Shown here one piece after another: positions 1-10,326 of a DNA stretch of 64,000 nt (position 1 is its first letter; the number at the start of each line of letters is the position of its first letter). Source of the DNA: Ilyonectria destructans (Eukaryota > Ascomycota > Sordariomycetes > Hypocreales > Nectriaceae); assembly GCA_020740775.1 (NCBI GenBank), contig JAHEWK010000007.1, forward strand, positions 682,001 to 746,000. Reading direction: 5' to 3'. The notes below the pieces were generated by a model. That model did not search any database. It saw only the letters and a list, made by a program, of their open reading frames with translations, and was not told where the DNA came from. The translations under genes were made by a program, and so were the position numbers.

Positions 1-3000
1 TCCGTGCCATGATGGTGTCTGCCAACCTTACAATATTGGCACTGATCCTTGGAATTGCGGCACCGATAGTCACCAATGCTCCGCCGGAGAGCTCTGTGTG
101 TCTGGGAGCTGCAAGCCACTCAACATCACTACCGACCCCCAATCTGAGCAGTGTCATCCAGGCAGCCTAGAATACGACGGGTACTGTTTGCCTATACACA
201 TCAGCACCTTCCTTTCTGCGTGCGGAGACAACAGTCAAGTATGCAAGAAGGGAGAGGTGTGTGTGTCTGGAGCGTGTGTAAGCGGCCTGGAACATACCGA
301 GGACATTACGATTGTCGGCTGCAGCAAAGGCCCTGGAGAGCCTGACTCGCCTAGTCATTACGTTCAGTCCAGTAGATACAGAAACAGTGGAAGTACAAAC
401 AGCGAGGGTACACACGGTGGAAACAAGAGCAACGGTAACAAAAGCGGTGGAGGCAAAAACCATGGAAGCAAAACCCCTGGAAGCAAAAACAGCGAAAGCA
501 CCAACAGTGGAGACTCAATCAACAATGGCCATTCCTGGAACAGCCATGGAGAAGGGGACACTCTCCATTCATCCAGCAGTGGCAACGGTACTCAGCGACA
601 AAGCTACGGTTGCCCAGCAGGTCAAGTCTGTGGTGCCGGCCTTTCCTTCGATATCTTTGGCGACTCTGAGAACTGCGCTGGCCCAGGAGATGTCTGCCCC
701 GGGAACAATCTGTGCTGCAATGACGCCTGTCTCCCCGTCGACATTAGCATGAACGCACACCTCTCGGACTGTAAGAACAATAAATGCCAGGCTGGATGCA
801 TTTGCGAAGTTGACCAGACATGCCGCTCTGTTGTGATTGAGCTGTTGTCCTCCGCCTGTGAACCAGTATGTGGCACTGGCGAGATTTGTGTCTCCGGCAC
901 TTGCATCAGCATCGCCGGTGATGCTACAGGCTGTGGTAAATCTGGATACGCCTGTGCTGCAAACCACTTGTGTGTTCTAGGGACGTGTATCCCAGTCGAC
1001 ACCGGTAGCGACCCCAAAAACTGCGGTACTGGGGGACTTACTTGTCCTGCTGGAACGCTTTGCTTCGCCGGAGCCTGCATTCCCATTGAGGAGAATGTGG
1101 AGGAGAAGCCTACCGTCTGCGATCCAGTCTGCGCCAAGGACCAAATCTGTGTTAATGGATCATGTCTTGCCATTCAAGATCCGGCTTCATGCAAGGTTCC
1201 CAGTGGCGGCTTGTCCAGTCGGCAGGACATCAGTGGGTGCCCCGTAGGCACAGTCTGTGTCGGCGATCTATGCGTCATCGTCGAGCCTGCCCTGAACTGC
1301 TCAGATCCCGGGAATGATTGCCCTGCTGGTAGCGTCTGCATCATGCGAGCCTGCGTGCCAACCGAGGATCCCTCAGATTGCGGAGTAGGAGACACCATCT
1401 GCGACGAGGACGAACTATGCATCGGCGGCTTCTGCACTCCTATTCAGACTGTTGATGATTGCGATAATGTCACCTGCAAAGACGGGGAAGCTTGTGATCA
1501 GGGCATTTGCGTCCCGGAGACCAAGATTACGTGCACCAAAGATTCCGACTGCGTTGGCGAAGAGGTTTGCAAGGACAGCTTCTGCGTGGTTGATGCCACG
1601 TTCCAGTGCCAAGAAAATGCGGACTGCGAGGAAGGAGAGCTATGCCAAGACAATTTCTGCGTCTTATCAACGGAGTTCGAATGCACGAGGGACTCGGAGT
1701 GCCTTGATGGAAAAGTTTGCCAGCAGGGTGTCTGCGTGCCAGATTCTCCGTCCGAGTGTACAAAGGACTCTGACTGCCTCAACGGGGAGGTATGCGAAAA
1801 GAGTGTCTGCGTCTTGGATGCCACGGTCGAATGCGCAAAGGACTCGGACTGTCTTGACAACAAGATCTGCCAGGAGAGTATCTGCGTGGTGGCTCCCACG
1901 TTGTTCGAGTGCACAAAAGACTCGGACTGCCTCGGTAAAAAGATGTGCCAGAAGAATGTGTGCGTGGTACCTCCCGCGTTATCTGAGTGCACCAAGGATT
2001 CAGACTGCATTAACGGAGAGGTGTGTGCGAAAGGCTTCTGCATGGTAGCTCCCACGTCTCTCGAATGCGTGAAAGATTCAGACTGCCTCGACGGAGAGGT
2101 GTGCGAGGACAGTGTCTGCGTGGTAGGCCCCACGTTATCTGAGTGCACCAAAGACGCAGATTGCACTGATGGAGAGGTGTGTAAGAAAGGGTTCTGTGTT
2201 CCCGCTCCCACGTCGCTCCAATGCACACAAGACTCTGACTGTCTTGACGGGGAGATATGTCAAGACAGCGTCTGTGTGTTAGATGTTGAATGCGCAAAAG
2301 ACTCTGACTGCACTGATGGTGAGGTGTGTGAGAAAGGCTTTTGCGCTCTCTTTCCCAGTATCAAGTGCACAGCCGACTCTGAATGCGATGCGGGAGAAGT
2401 TTGCGATAAAGGTCTCTGCGTACTCGCCCCCAGTACGAAATGCACAGCTGACTCTCAGTGCGCTACGGGAGAGGTCTGCGAGAAAGGATCCTGCGTACCA
2501 ACTCCCCGTATCCCATGCACATCAGATCCCGAGTGCGCCAGCGGCGAACAGTGTGTGGGTGGAGAGTGCTCTCCGGAGGCTTGCGGATGCGCTTCTGATT
2601 CCGACTGCGCTACAGGTGACTATTGTGACAATTGCATTTGCCTACACGCTACCAAGGAGTGTGTTGTTGACCTGGATTGCATCGATGTTGAGCGCTGTCA
2701 GGGGAAAGTATGCACTTGCGTCATGGAAACATGCATCCTCTCGGAGGAAACCAGTTGCACCAGCGACGACGACTGCGACTCTGGAAGCACCTGTATTGAT
2801 GAGGTCTGCGTGCCGATTACGGGATGTTCCAACGACGACGATTGCCCGGATTCTAGTACTTGCAATCAATCGACTGGCCAATGCGAACCTGAGACGCCTG
2901 ACTGTACGGCGGATGTCGAATGCCAGCAAGGGCTTGTTTGCAAGTCTGGCAAATGCGTTCCGGAATGTATCAGCGATTCTGATTGCTCTGACGGTCTTTC

Positions 3001-3760
3001 TTGTGTCGACAACAGATGCAGCGATCCTGTCCCAGAATGTTGTTCAACGGATAGCGAATGTGCCGCTGGCTTTTTCTGCAACCTCGATACAAACGAGTGC
3101 GTTCTCGAGTGTACCAGCGATACCGATTGCTCTGATGGCCTTTCTTGCATGGATAGCAGATGCAGCACCCTGGATCCGCAAAGTTGCTCGACCGACAGCG
3201 ATTGCGATGCTGGCTTCAACTGTGTCGACAACAGATGTCTCGTGTCGGATTCAGGTTGTTCAGCTGACGGCGATTGCGATACTGGCTTTACCTGCGTCGG
3301 CAGTAGATGCATCACCTCTGATTCAGAAAGCTGTTCAACCGATAGTGATTGTGATACTGGCCTTAACTGTGTCGACAGTATGTGTATCGTCCCCGATTCA
3401 GAGAATTGTTCAGCCGACAGCGACTGTCAACCTGGATCTACTTGCGTCGGCAACACATGCATTGTTTCTGATTCATCTTGTTCAGTTGACAGTGACTGTC
3501 AAGCTGGATCTACTTGCGTCGGCGACGTATGCGTGGTGTCTGGTTCAGGTTGTTCAGCAGACAGCGACTGCGATTCTGGCTCTGTTTGCGACAACAGCTC
3601 ATGTGTCCAAGTGTGTTCCGACGACGACGGCTGCGGTCCAGGTACTGCCTGTCAGAACGGCGTCTGTGCCCCTGATCCGAACAGTTGCTCATCTGACAGC
3701 GACTGCCCTGGTGGCAATTGGTGTATTTCAAACCAGTGCGTCTGGGTACCGATGCCTTGA
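1..3760 (+). CDS. Giant cysteine-rich repeat protein, 5' end outside window
   Basis: The frame is open from base 2 with no start codon in the window, so only the C-terminal 1,252 residues are seen; it ends at a TGA (3758-3760). The protein is built of more than 30 short modules of about 25-32 residues with the pattern C-x5-DSDC-x5-GEVC-x6-CV. The spacing resembles dickkopf/EB-type cysteine modules. Around 400-600 bp there is one low-complexity stretch rich in Gly, Ser, Asn and Lys (repeats such as GGNKSNGNKSGG) that splits the module array. No intron or transmembrane segment is visible. Such disulfide-dense arrays are normally secreted or wall-bound, but the signal peptide would lie outside the window, so this is inference. 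Neighbouring modules in the middle third are near-duplicates, suggesting growth by tandem duplication. Biological role unknown. Confidence 0.85.
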   Translation, partial: PCHDGVCQPYNIGTDPWNCGTDSHQCSAGELCVSGSCKPLNITTDPQSEQCHPGSLEYDGYCLPIHISTFLSACGDNSQVCKKGEVCVSGACVSGLEHTEDITIVGCSKGPGEPDSPSHYVQSSRYRNSGSTNSEGTHGGNKSNGNKSGGGKNHGSKTPGSKNSESTNSGDSINNGHSWNSHGEGDTLHSSSSGNGTQRQSYGCPAGQVCGAGLSFDIFGDSENCAGPGDVCPGNNLCCNDACLPVDISMNAHLSDCKNNKCQAGCICEVDQTCRSVVIELLSSACEPVCGTGEICVSGTCISIAGDATGCGKSGYACAANHLCVLGTCIPVDTGSDPKNCGTGGLTCPAGTLCFAGACIPIEENVEEKPTVCDPVCAKDQICVNGSCLAIQDPASCKVPSGGLSSRQDISGCPVGTVCVGDLCVIVEPALNCSDPGNDCPAGSVCIMRACVPTEDPSDCGVGDTICDEDELCIGGFCTPIQTVDDCDNVTCKDGEACDQGICVPETKITCTKDSDCVGEEVCKDSFCVVDATFQCQENADCEEGELCQDNFCVLSTEFECTRDSECLDGKVCQQGVCVPDSPSECTKDSDCLNGEVCEKSVCVLDATVECAKDSDCLDNKICQESICVVAPTLFECTKDSDCLGKKMCQKNVCVVPPALSECTKDSDCINGEVCAKGFCMVAPTSLECVKDSDCLDGEVCEDSVCVVGPTLSECTKDADCTDGEVCKKGFCVPAPTSLQCTQDSDCLDGEICQDSVCVLDVECAKDSDCTDGEVCEKGFCALFPSIKCTADSECDAGEVCDKGLCVLAPSTKCTADSQCATGEVCEKGSCVPTPRIPCTSDPECASGEQCVGGECSPEACGCASDSDCATGDYCDNCICLHATKECVVDLDCIDVERCQGKVCTCVMETCILSEETSCTSDDDCDSGSTCIDEVCVPITGCSNDDDCPDSSTCNQSTGQCEPETPDCTADVECQQGLVCKSGKCVPECISDSDCSDGLSCVDNRCSDPVPECCSTDSECAAGFFCNLDTNECVLECTSDTDCSDGLSCMDSRCSTLDPQSCSTDSDCDAGFNCVDNRCLVSDSGCSADGDCDTGFTCVGSRCITSDSESCSTDSDCDTGLNCVDSMCIVPDSENCSADSDCQPGSTCVGNTCIVSDSSCSVDSDCQAGSTCVGDVCVVSGSGCSADSDCDSGSVCDNSSCVQVCSDDDGCGPGTACQNGVCAPDPNSCSSDSDCPGGNWCISNQCVWVPMP

Positions 3761-4360
3761 TAGTTGTCTAGCGGCCGCACTCTGCAATATCTGCGCCTCA
3801 ACTGCGTGTTTGGCCGGAATATTGTTATCTGCCGGTCTCCAAGCGTCTTCCGGTCAGTGCTTTTATATTCCGAGCTGTTTACTAGATCGGGTCTCAGGCT
3901 AAATATTCATTGCAGCCTGCGATAGTAGTAGCGCATGCGCAGACCGAGTGTGTGCAACTTCATAGTACTTGGATCTATTTGACGATTGCCAGAAGGGTTT
4001 TCTTGCAACGAGCCAATTTATATATGGGATATTTGTGATGCACTAAGAGGCGAAGGCAGATAGCTAGAGACGGCATGCAATCATGACTGTCAGGGATTCA
4101 CAGGATCAGCTAGCTCTAGAAAAAGGGCGTAATAATTATATAATTCGCATCTTGACATGCGATATTTCCTTTCTCATGAGATCCTAAGCTGGTGCCGCGT
4201 TACGCCGAGGTGCGAGTAAGCCATTACCCTTTCCCAATTTTAGTTGTGGGACATAAACCAAGACAATGTTGTGTTTCACTATCAACTATACAAAAACTCA
4301 TTCTCCGTAGCTGCTTTCCATCCCAACTTTGACACAACCTAGCAATGCATTATTCATAGC
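3761..4360. other. Intergenic, convergent 3' ends
   Basis: About 600 bp between two convergent genes. It is moderately AT-rich (for example around 4110-4150). I see no ORF with family resemblance, no tRNA and no repeat. Confidence 0.5.
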
Positions 4361-6485
4361 TCAATCAATATCCCTAGCCGCTCTCTCCACCCACTCATAC
4401 GAGGGATCATAACCAATGTGTATGCCCATTTGCATGGTTCTCGTAATATCCTGGTAAAACACCTCGCGCGCCCCATCACCCTCGCTGCTCATCTTTTGCG
4501 GCTTCACCAGACGCTTCGTGACCTTTCCGAATTTTGACGCAATGTCCCATGTCCGGTAGCTGACAGACACGCGTTTGAGCCTGGAGTGATCCTCCCAGTT
4601 GAATTTCCCACTGCCACTGCCGCCATCGCGAGACAGGACACCTTGCAAGATGCCGCTTAGGATGACGAACCCGGGCTCGGCTGGTTGAGGATAGCCTGCC
4701 CAGCTGTCATGGGGGAAGCAAGTGATGGTGGTCAGGTTAGTGCTACGGGCAAGTGCTTTTCCGATTTCATCCTATTAATTACGTCAGTAATGCTCGGTAG
4801 GATTTGGTACGAGTGATGGAAACTGCCTACAATTTCCACTTCCTCTGGTGCAAACTCGAAATCTTGCAATTCAGGCAGCGCATCAATGATGGTTGCCACA
4901 GTTGCTGCTGATAGGTACGGAATCTTGCGGTCGCTAATGATTCCCGAATAAGATATTTTCAAGCTTCTCAACTTTTTATGCTTGAGAATAGCTTGCAACA
5001 GCATGTTCGATAGTCCAGGGTTAGTGGCGATCTCCCTTGGATACTGGTTGTAATCCGGGAGTATCAGGGTCGTCAGAGTGTCAAACGAAGAAATGAACCG
5101 ACACTTAGCCTCGAAGTCCACCAGGTTCTCTGCAGGAGTCTGTACGTAGCTTTCCTCTGCCATCTCCAAGTTCAAGGTTCGCAAGCTTATATCTGCTGCT
5201 GAGCTTTGAGCGGAAGAAGTCAAGCCCGTAAGATGTTGGAAGAAGAGGTGCTGGCCGTGTGACAAACGTCCCACTGTAAGCTGTGTCAACCCGACAAAGT
5301 CAATGGCCCTGTCTAATGACTTGATGAAAGTTGCATCAAATGAGACGCGGGAAAGACCGAATGACTCCAATGCGGTAAGATCGTGCTTTTGACTGCCAGT
5401 AGCACCACGTGCAGAGATCTTCTTCTCCCAATCTTTCAAAAAGTTAGACGCGTATGAGTTTGTCTCCACAACCAGACTCTGAAGTGTCGACATCGAGTTT
5501 ATAAGTATAGACCGCATGATGTTGTCTTCGTCCTCAAGATTAGACATGTAGCCGTGGTCTTGCATACTGAGATGCTTCAAATTCTTGATTTTGGCCATGG
5601 GTTTCAGAGCTCCAGCTTCGAAATCGGTTGAGAATAGGCGCAAGGCTTGCAGGTTCTTCATTGATGCAATGCTCTGCCCCATTGACCTATGAATAGCGTC
5701 AGCATGCTACAGTGTGATGAGTGCGGATGGGAAGGGTGCCATGAATTCCTTACTTTGTAAGCACCCGTGTCTCCACAATCTCCAGATTGCTCAAATTCTT
5801 GAACGCCTCGTCAAGGTATCTGTGGACAATATACTGATGCTTTCGTCCCGGATCCGAGACACCAACAACTATCTGGCGCACATAGTCTGCACAGGCTGGC
5901 TTCAAGTTCTCGTCGAGATGGCTTGAATACCGTTCCTGTTGACCTTTGTATTTGCCGTCCCTCTTTAACTGCTTCTTCTGTGCGATGGTAAGATATGGTT
6001 CAAGGCCACGGATGAGCTTTTGGATGTGCGCGTGAAACATGGCAGCAATAGCGATGCGCTTGTGAAGCCGTGGCATCATAATCGAGTAGTAGCTTTTGCA
6101 TGTTCGCCCCAGTCTGCCTATGGCTGATGGAGATTCGATCTGGCGTGTCTCATCAGCATAGTTACGATACAATGTGCTGGGTTTGTTTACTTACGTGGTT
6201 CAGAATCATATGCAGTATTTCTGGGGGCAAGGACGATAAAGCGTCGTTGGATGAGGGTAGTTGGGTTCGAGCAGGTGGCTCTTTGCTCTTATCTTTGCCC
6301 TTTCCTTTTCCTTTGCCGGTTGCTAATTTTGGTGCTTTTTTCTTGCTTTTGTCGGTGGCATCTGGTTCAGCTGCTGGTGCTTTCCGCTTCTTGCTTGGGA
6401 CAACTTCAACAGGGGCAGGTTGCTGGATCTCGACTGGTTCTTGAGCCACCTGCTTTTGAAGCCTGGAACTTCTCCTTGTTGCCAT
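4361..6485 (-). CDS. F-box protein with LRR-like C-terminal region
   Basis: Four exons: 6485-6195, 6139-5754, 5686-4831 and 4771-4361; introns 55, 67 and 59 bp with GTAAGT, GTAAGG and GTAGGC donors. The spliced length is 1,944 bp, 647 aa. The first ATG is at 6485; the frame also has a GTG at 6494. The N-terminal 85 residues are basic and low-complexity (Lys/Gly/Pro), a likely nuclear or disordered tail. The F-box is created by the first splice: LSSLPPEILHMILNH joins IESPSAIGRLGRTCKSYY. Downstream, leucine-spaced segments (NLQALRLFSTDF, LTALESFGLSRVSF, LKHLSMQDHGYM) look like degenerate LRRs. Known role of the family: substrate receptor of SCF ubiquitin ligases through Skp1. The substrate is unknown. 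Confidence 0.8.
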
Positions 6486-7020
6486 GTTGTTCACTTAGGA
6501 GACTGAATCGGACACGATGCAAAGAGGGAGCGTCTAGGAAAGATGATTCTCAGGAGTTCAATCTCACGCGACGCGGCGTGCCTGGAAGGATCCGGAACTG
6601 TGTCAGAAACACGCTGCGGTGTCACGTGACATCGCGCTGAGAATGTAAGCACTAGCCTTCGCTGCCTACAAAACTGGGCCACTAAAAGTGGACGATGCAA
6701 TTGAGAGATGGAGCAAGTCAGAGTACGGGTGAAGAACAACAAACTCCTAGAGCTGTGACTGGAAGCGAGAATGTGTTGGAGGAGCAATATTCAGGATTTG
6801 GGATCCATACCAATTTAATTTATTTCGACCTACACTATAATTGCGATCCAGTCTCACATTTCTGCGAGATGCGCAAAATGGCAAGGTCAAACTTAGCCGG
6901 CTACAGGGTAGGAGCTAAGCTTCTACCAAACCAGATTCCAAGTTCTACACCGTGGCTGTAAGGCTTAGAGCCAAAGTATACTTTGCTTAAGAAGTCTTTC
7001 TCCGAGAGATGCCCACATTA
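6486..7020. other. Intergenic
   Basis: Upstream of the F-box gene and downstream of the methyltransferase. It holds the F-box gene's promoter and 5' UTR on the minus strand. Short ORFs here show no family resemblance. Confidence 0.4.
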
Positions 7021-7746
7021 CTAGAATGTCCATGGCAAAAGTCTGGCTGTCTTGGAATGCCACTCCTCCCACTCAACACCAAATCTAGCCCTCAACATAC
7101 GTTCTTCCTGTCTCACACGAGTCCATACGCCAAACAAGAAGATGCCCACCCCAACGGGGGCAGATACCCAACCCAAGAAAGAGACGGCTTGATACCACGA
7201 AGGCGGGATCCAGCAGCTCAGAACGCCGTCAGTGCGACATAGCAGCGTCAAGTTCGACAGAACAATCACCACCAGCCCGGTATAGCTGGGATGCTGCACG
7301 TAACTGTACATGCCGCTCTTCTCTAGCCGGTCGGGCGGCGCAAGCGCGAAAGTGAAGTTCTTGCCAAGGGAGGCATATGAAGCCAGGCGCAGGGGAACGC
7401 CCGCACAGAGGATGAGTGCGAGCGGGATGGCTGTTGCTGTTGACCACGTGATAAGGCCAACCTCCAAGCCGTTCTCGGCGCCGTGACGGAGGAGGAATGA
7501 GGGTATGTTCAGGCTGGTGTAGGCGAGACTGGAGGCGTGCAGAGCCAAGAGACCCAAAGGGGCGAGTACCACCTTGGTTGTGTGCTTGCCAGTGAGGTTG
7601 AAGCGGCTGATCGAGTCGGAGACCTCGGGGGAAGAGCGAGAATCCGGGCTAGGATTGGGAGGGGAGAGGGCAATATAGGTCCCGATAGTTGACGCGAGAA
7701 TGGTTGCAGCCAGGGAGGCTTGTGAGAGGGAGGCTGAGAGGGCCAT
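7021..7746 (-). CDS. Isoprenylcysteine carboxyl methyltransferase (Ste14/ICMT)-like membrane protein
   Basis: Single exon, 241 aa, ATG at 7746 and stop TAG at 7021-7023. The hydrophobic N-terminal segment (about residues 5-28) and later ones (about 60-80, 95-120, 155-200) fit a multi-pass ER membrane protein. The C-terminal half has the ICMT/PEMT signature: SYVQHPSYTG, then RVRQEERMLRARFGVEWEEW close to the end. In the family the HP pair and the EE pair belong to the SAM and lipid substrate site. ICMT proper methylates the prenylated C-terminal cysteine of CAAX proteins. Fungi also have several paralogues of unknown substrate, and this protein may be one of them. Confidence 0.8.
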   Translation of the reverse strand: MALSASLSQASLAATILASTIGTYIALSPPNPSPDSRSSPEVSDSISRFNLTGKHTTKVVLAPLGLLALHASSLAYTSLNIPSFLLRHGAENGLEVGLITWSTATAIPLALILCAGVPLRLASYASLGKNFTFALAPPDRLEKSGMYSYVQHPSYTGLVVIVLSNLTLLCRTDGVLSCWIPPSWYQAVSFLGWVSAPVGVGIFLFGVWTRVRQEERMLRARFGVEWEEWHSKTARLLPWTF

Positions 7747-8492
7747 GTTTGTTGCTTCTGGTGTGTATGCACCGTATGTAGAGATGTGATGGCAGGTTCA
7801 AATCAATCTGAGTTGGTGATTGTAAACAACTACCCTTGGGCGCTACTAGCTTGGTATTTGGCAATGTGGTTGCTTGGGTTGTGGTGGGAATGTTGATTGA
7901 ATGGCGGAGGGCTGGTTCGGAAGAGCCTGTCGGTCAAGCGAGGGGTCCGGCGACGATCCCAGCCTGAAACGGCTCATATAGCCCTGTGGCGTCCCCGGAG
8001 CCTCACCGCTTGAGCGCCAATGTGCAATGTGGACCCAGATCCACGAGAACCACCAGGGGGCAGTTTCGCATGTCTTCGGCAACTGGGCGTACGCATAGCG
8101 GCTTTTGCGAGTGCCAAGTAGCTATCAGGGATTATCCGAGCCTCGTCTTACACGCATGTACGGCGTGGAGCGAGGGACATTTTACTATCTTATCGTCCAG
8201 TAATGGAACCGATAATCCCAGCTGGTATCGTTCCTATCCTTGATTTTGGTTGTACTTTCACTTTGCCCGAATGCCGGTATTTATCTTTGGTCTCCCGGAT
8301 GAGTGTGCATGCCACTGCTTTCTCGGCTGCATCGCGTCTAGATTTTACGCCTGCGTGCCAGTTCCCAGCTTTCGGCGCTCATTCGCCGTCTTATTTGCAT
8401 TTCTGATGTAAGCTTTCTAATTACACAGATATTCTTCCTGCAGGCCGCAGACCTTAAATTCCATGCCTGCTGTCTCAATGACCTAATTTGCC
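7747..8492. other. Intergenic, upstream of the methyltransferase gene
   Basis: About 750 bp containing the minus-strand promoter of the methyltransferase and the lost 5' part of the decayed HET gene. A GGTTCAAATC string at about 7795 resembles a pol III B box, but no tRNA fold surrounds it. Confidence 0.4.
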
Positions 8493-10039
8493 TATCGCCC
8501 GCTAGACCCGAACCCTGACCTCCGAACGATCCGGCTGCTAGAGCTGCGCTCGGGCAACAATGATGAGGTGCTCAGGTGCAACCTTGTAGAAGCTTGCCTC
8601 TCCGAGAATGTAGAATTCGAGGCGATATCATATTTCTGGGGATCGGACAAGGCCGTGCAGTGGGGCATCTGCCACGATGGTACATACCTGCCCATCAACC
8701 ATAGCCCCAGCTGCGCCTTGAAACGATTCCGTCTCGCGGAAAAGTCACGATGGCTCTGGGCGGAAGCGATTTGCATCAATCAGTCCGACAATGAAGAAAA
8801 TAGTCGCCAGGTCAACATGATGCGCCGATATATCTCCAAGCACGTCGAGTCCTGGTTTGGCTTGGGGACTAGGGTGAAGAAGAGACGATATAACCGCTCA
8901 TCGAAATAGGTCAGAAGCTGAAGGCGACGGAACCATCGATTCTCCCAAAGGACCATGCGGCCAAGCAAAGGCATCTTAGGTTCACAGATACCCACACTCT
9001 CGCATTGGCTGCTCTACTGTCGAGGGCATGGTTTCGACGCGTCTGGATTGTTCAGGAAGCTGCGATGGCTCGTGATACAATCTTGGATTATGGGATTCAG
9101 TTTCTGGCGTGGGAAGACCTCTGCGCTATTCTCGCCCTTGAGAGCGGCGTGAACGTCATCGGGCCCAATTATCAAGTGAACATGGATATTGTGGAGGGAA
9201 TCCGCTCCCACAAAACAGCCATTGGACACAGTGCGCCGACAATACTGTTGAGGGTCCTCTTATACCACCGTTCTTCGCTGGCGACGGATCCCAGGGATAA
9301 GGTCTACGGCTTTCTTTGCTATGCACAGACGACATAGTCCAAGCTGACTACCGTTTAGCCCTGCGAGAAGTATATAAGCTGTTGACGAAGAAGTACTTGC
9401 TCAGTCATTACGCCCCAAGCGATCCCGTCTCTCGAGAACCCGACTCGTTGCCCAGCTGGGTGCCAAATTCGGGGGCGACAGACGCGGCATCTCCCCTTGC
9501 GTTGCGGACCGAGTTGGCGTCGTAGATGAGCTACAATGCCACAGGAGAAAGTAAATAGACGCCCAAGTTCTCCGAAGATGGCAGATCCTGCTGGCGGGCT
9601 GCCACCCCTCCGAGTACGATGAGTGTCGAGAGCAGTCCAAGAGAGTCTGGAAATGTTCCGCAAGTACCTCTTGGCCCACCGGGCGCGTCTCATGCCTCTC
9701 CGGGCTTTTGAGTTGATGGACAGCCTGGCCAAGTTGACGGGGTCAATCATTTTTCTTCGGCGCGTTCTGGCCGCTGCAACGGCCAACGATTTTCAGGCCA
9801 GAGTCCGCCGGGCCATCACGTACCACTGCATGATGAAGACTGGACAAGGATACCTTGGCCTGGCGCCAACCTTAGCTCAGGCTGGGGATCGAGTCGCCCT
9901 TTTGAGGGGGCTGAGCACTCCGATCGTGCTGTGGCCAAGGGGGACCCATTGGGAGTTGGTGGGCGAATGTTATATACACGGCACCATGCACGGCCAAGTC
10001 TTCCAATCGGAATCGTGCGCGGCAATATGGCTGGTATAG
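8493..10039 (+). pseudogene. Decayed HET-domain (heterokaryon incompatibility) gene
   Basis: Recognisable HET blocks appear in order but in different frames. Frame A has YRPLDPNPDLRTIRLLEL, FEAISYFWGS and LWAEAICINQSDNEENSRQ. After a frame change near 8870, frame B starts with a TAA (8891-8893) and contains LLSRAWFRRVWIVQEA and DPRDKVYGFL, ending in a TAG at 9335-9337. Frame C follows with DYRLALREVYKLL and LPSWVP and a stop at 9523-9525. The last segment (9623-10039) has GYLGLAPTLAQAGDRV and LVGECYIHGTMHGQ, the usual HET C-terminal block. No ATG precedes the first block; an in-frame TAA lies at 8484-8486. Known family role: the HET domain triggers incompatibility cell death in Pezizomycotina. 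With at least three frame changes and several stops this copy is dead. Confidence 0.85.
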
Positions 10040-10326
10040 CCAAATTGTACTGGTGCATCTTAGTTATCATTCGTATCAAGTCTTTCTACCGACGTCGAGT
10101 GTCTATTCTCGACAACACAAATCCTTTCGGTGGTGGAAAGATGATTGAACCCAAATAATTCTTCCTGCACCTTAGCTATATGGATATTATCTTCCTGGAA
10201 GGCGTTCACGCTTGGCACACTTCTTGATCTAGGTTAATGTCTCGCTGTGAGGGTCAGTTGGACGTTTGCCATCTCGGTTCTAAAATTGTTGGGATGGAAA
10301 TTTTGTCTAAACTCAAATACTCATCC

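Noticed and set aside
2283..3902. 539-codon plus-strand ORF overlapping the cysteine-repeat gene
   Set aside because: It is the shifted-frame shadow of a biased repetitive coding sequence; its residues (Ala/Ser/Arg/Ile-rich) show no domain.
7791..7805. tRNA-like B box (GGTTCAAATC)
   Set aside because: No A box at proper distance, no acceptor stem and no cloverleaf could be drawn.
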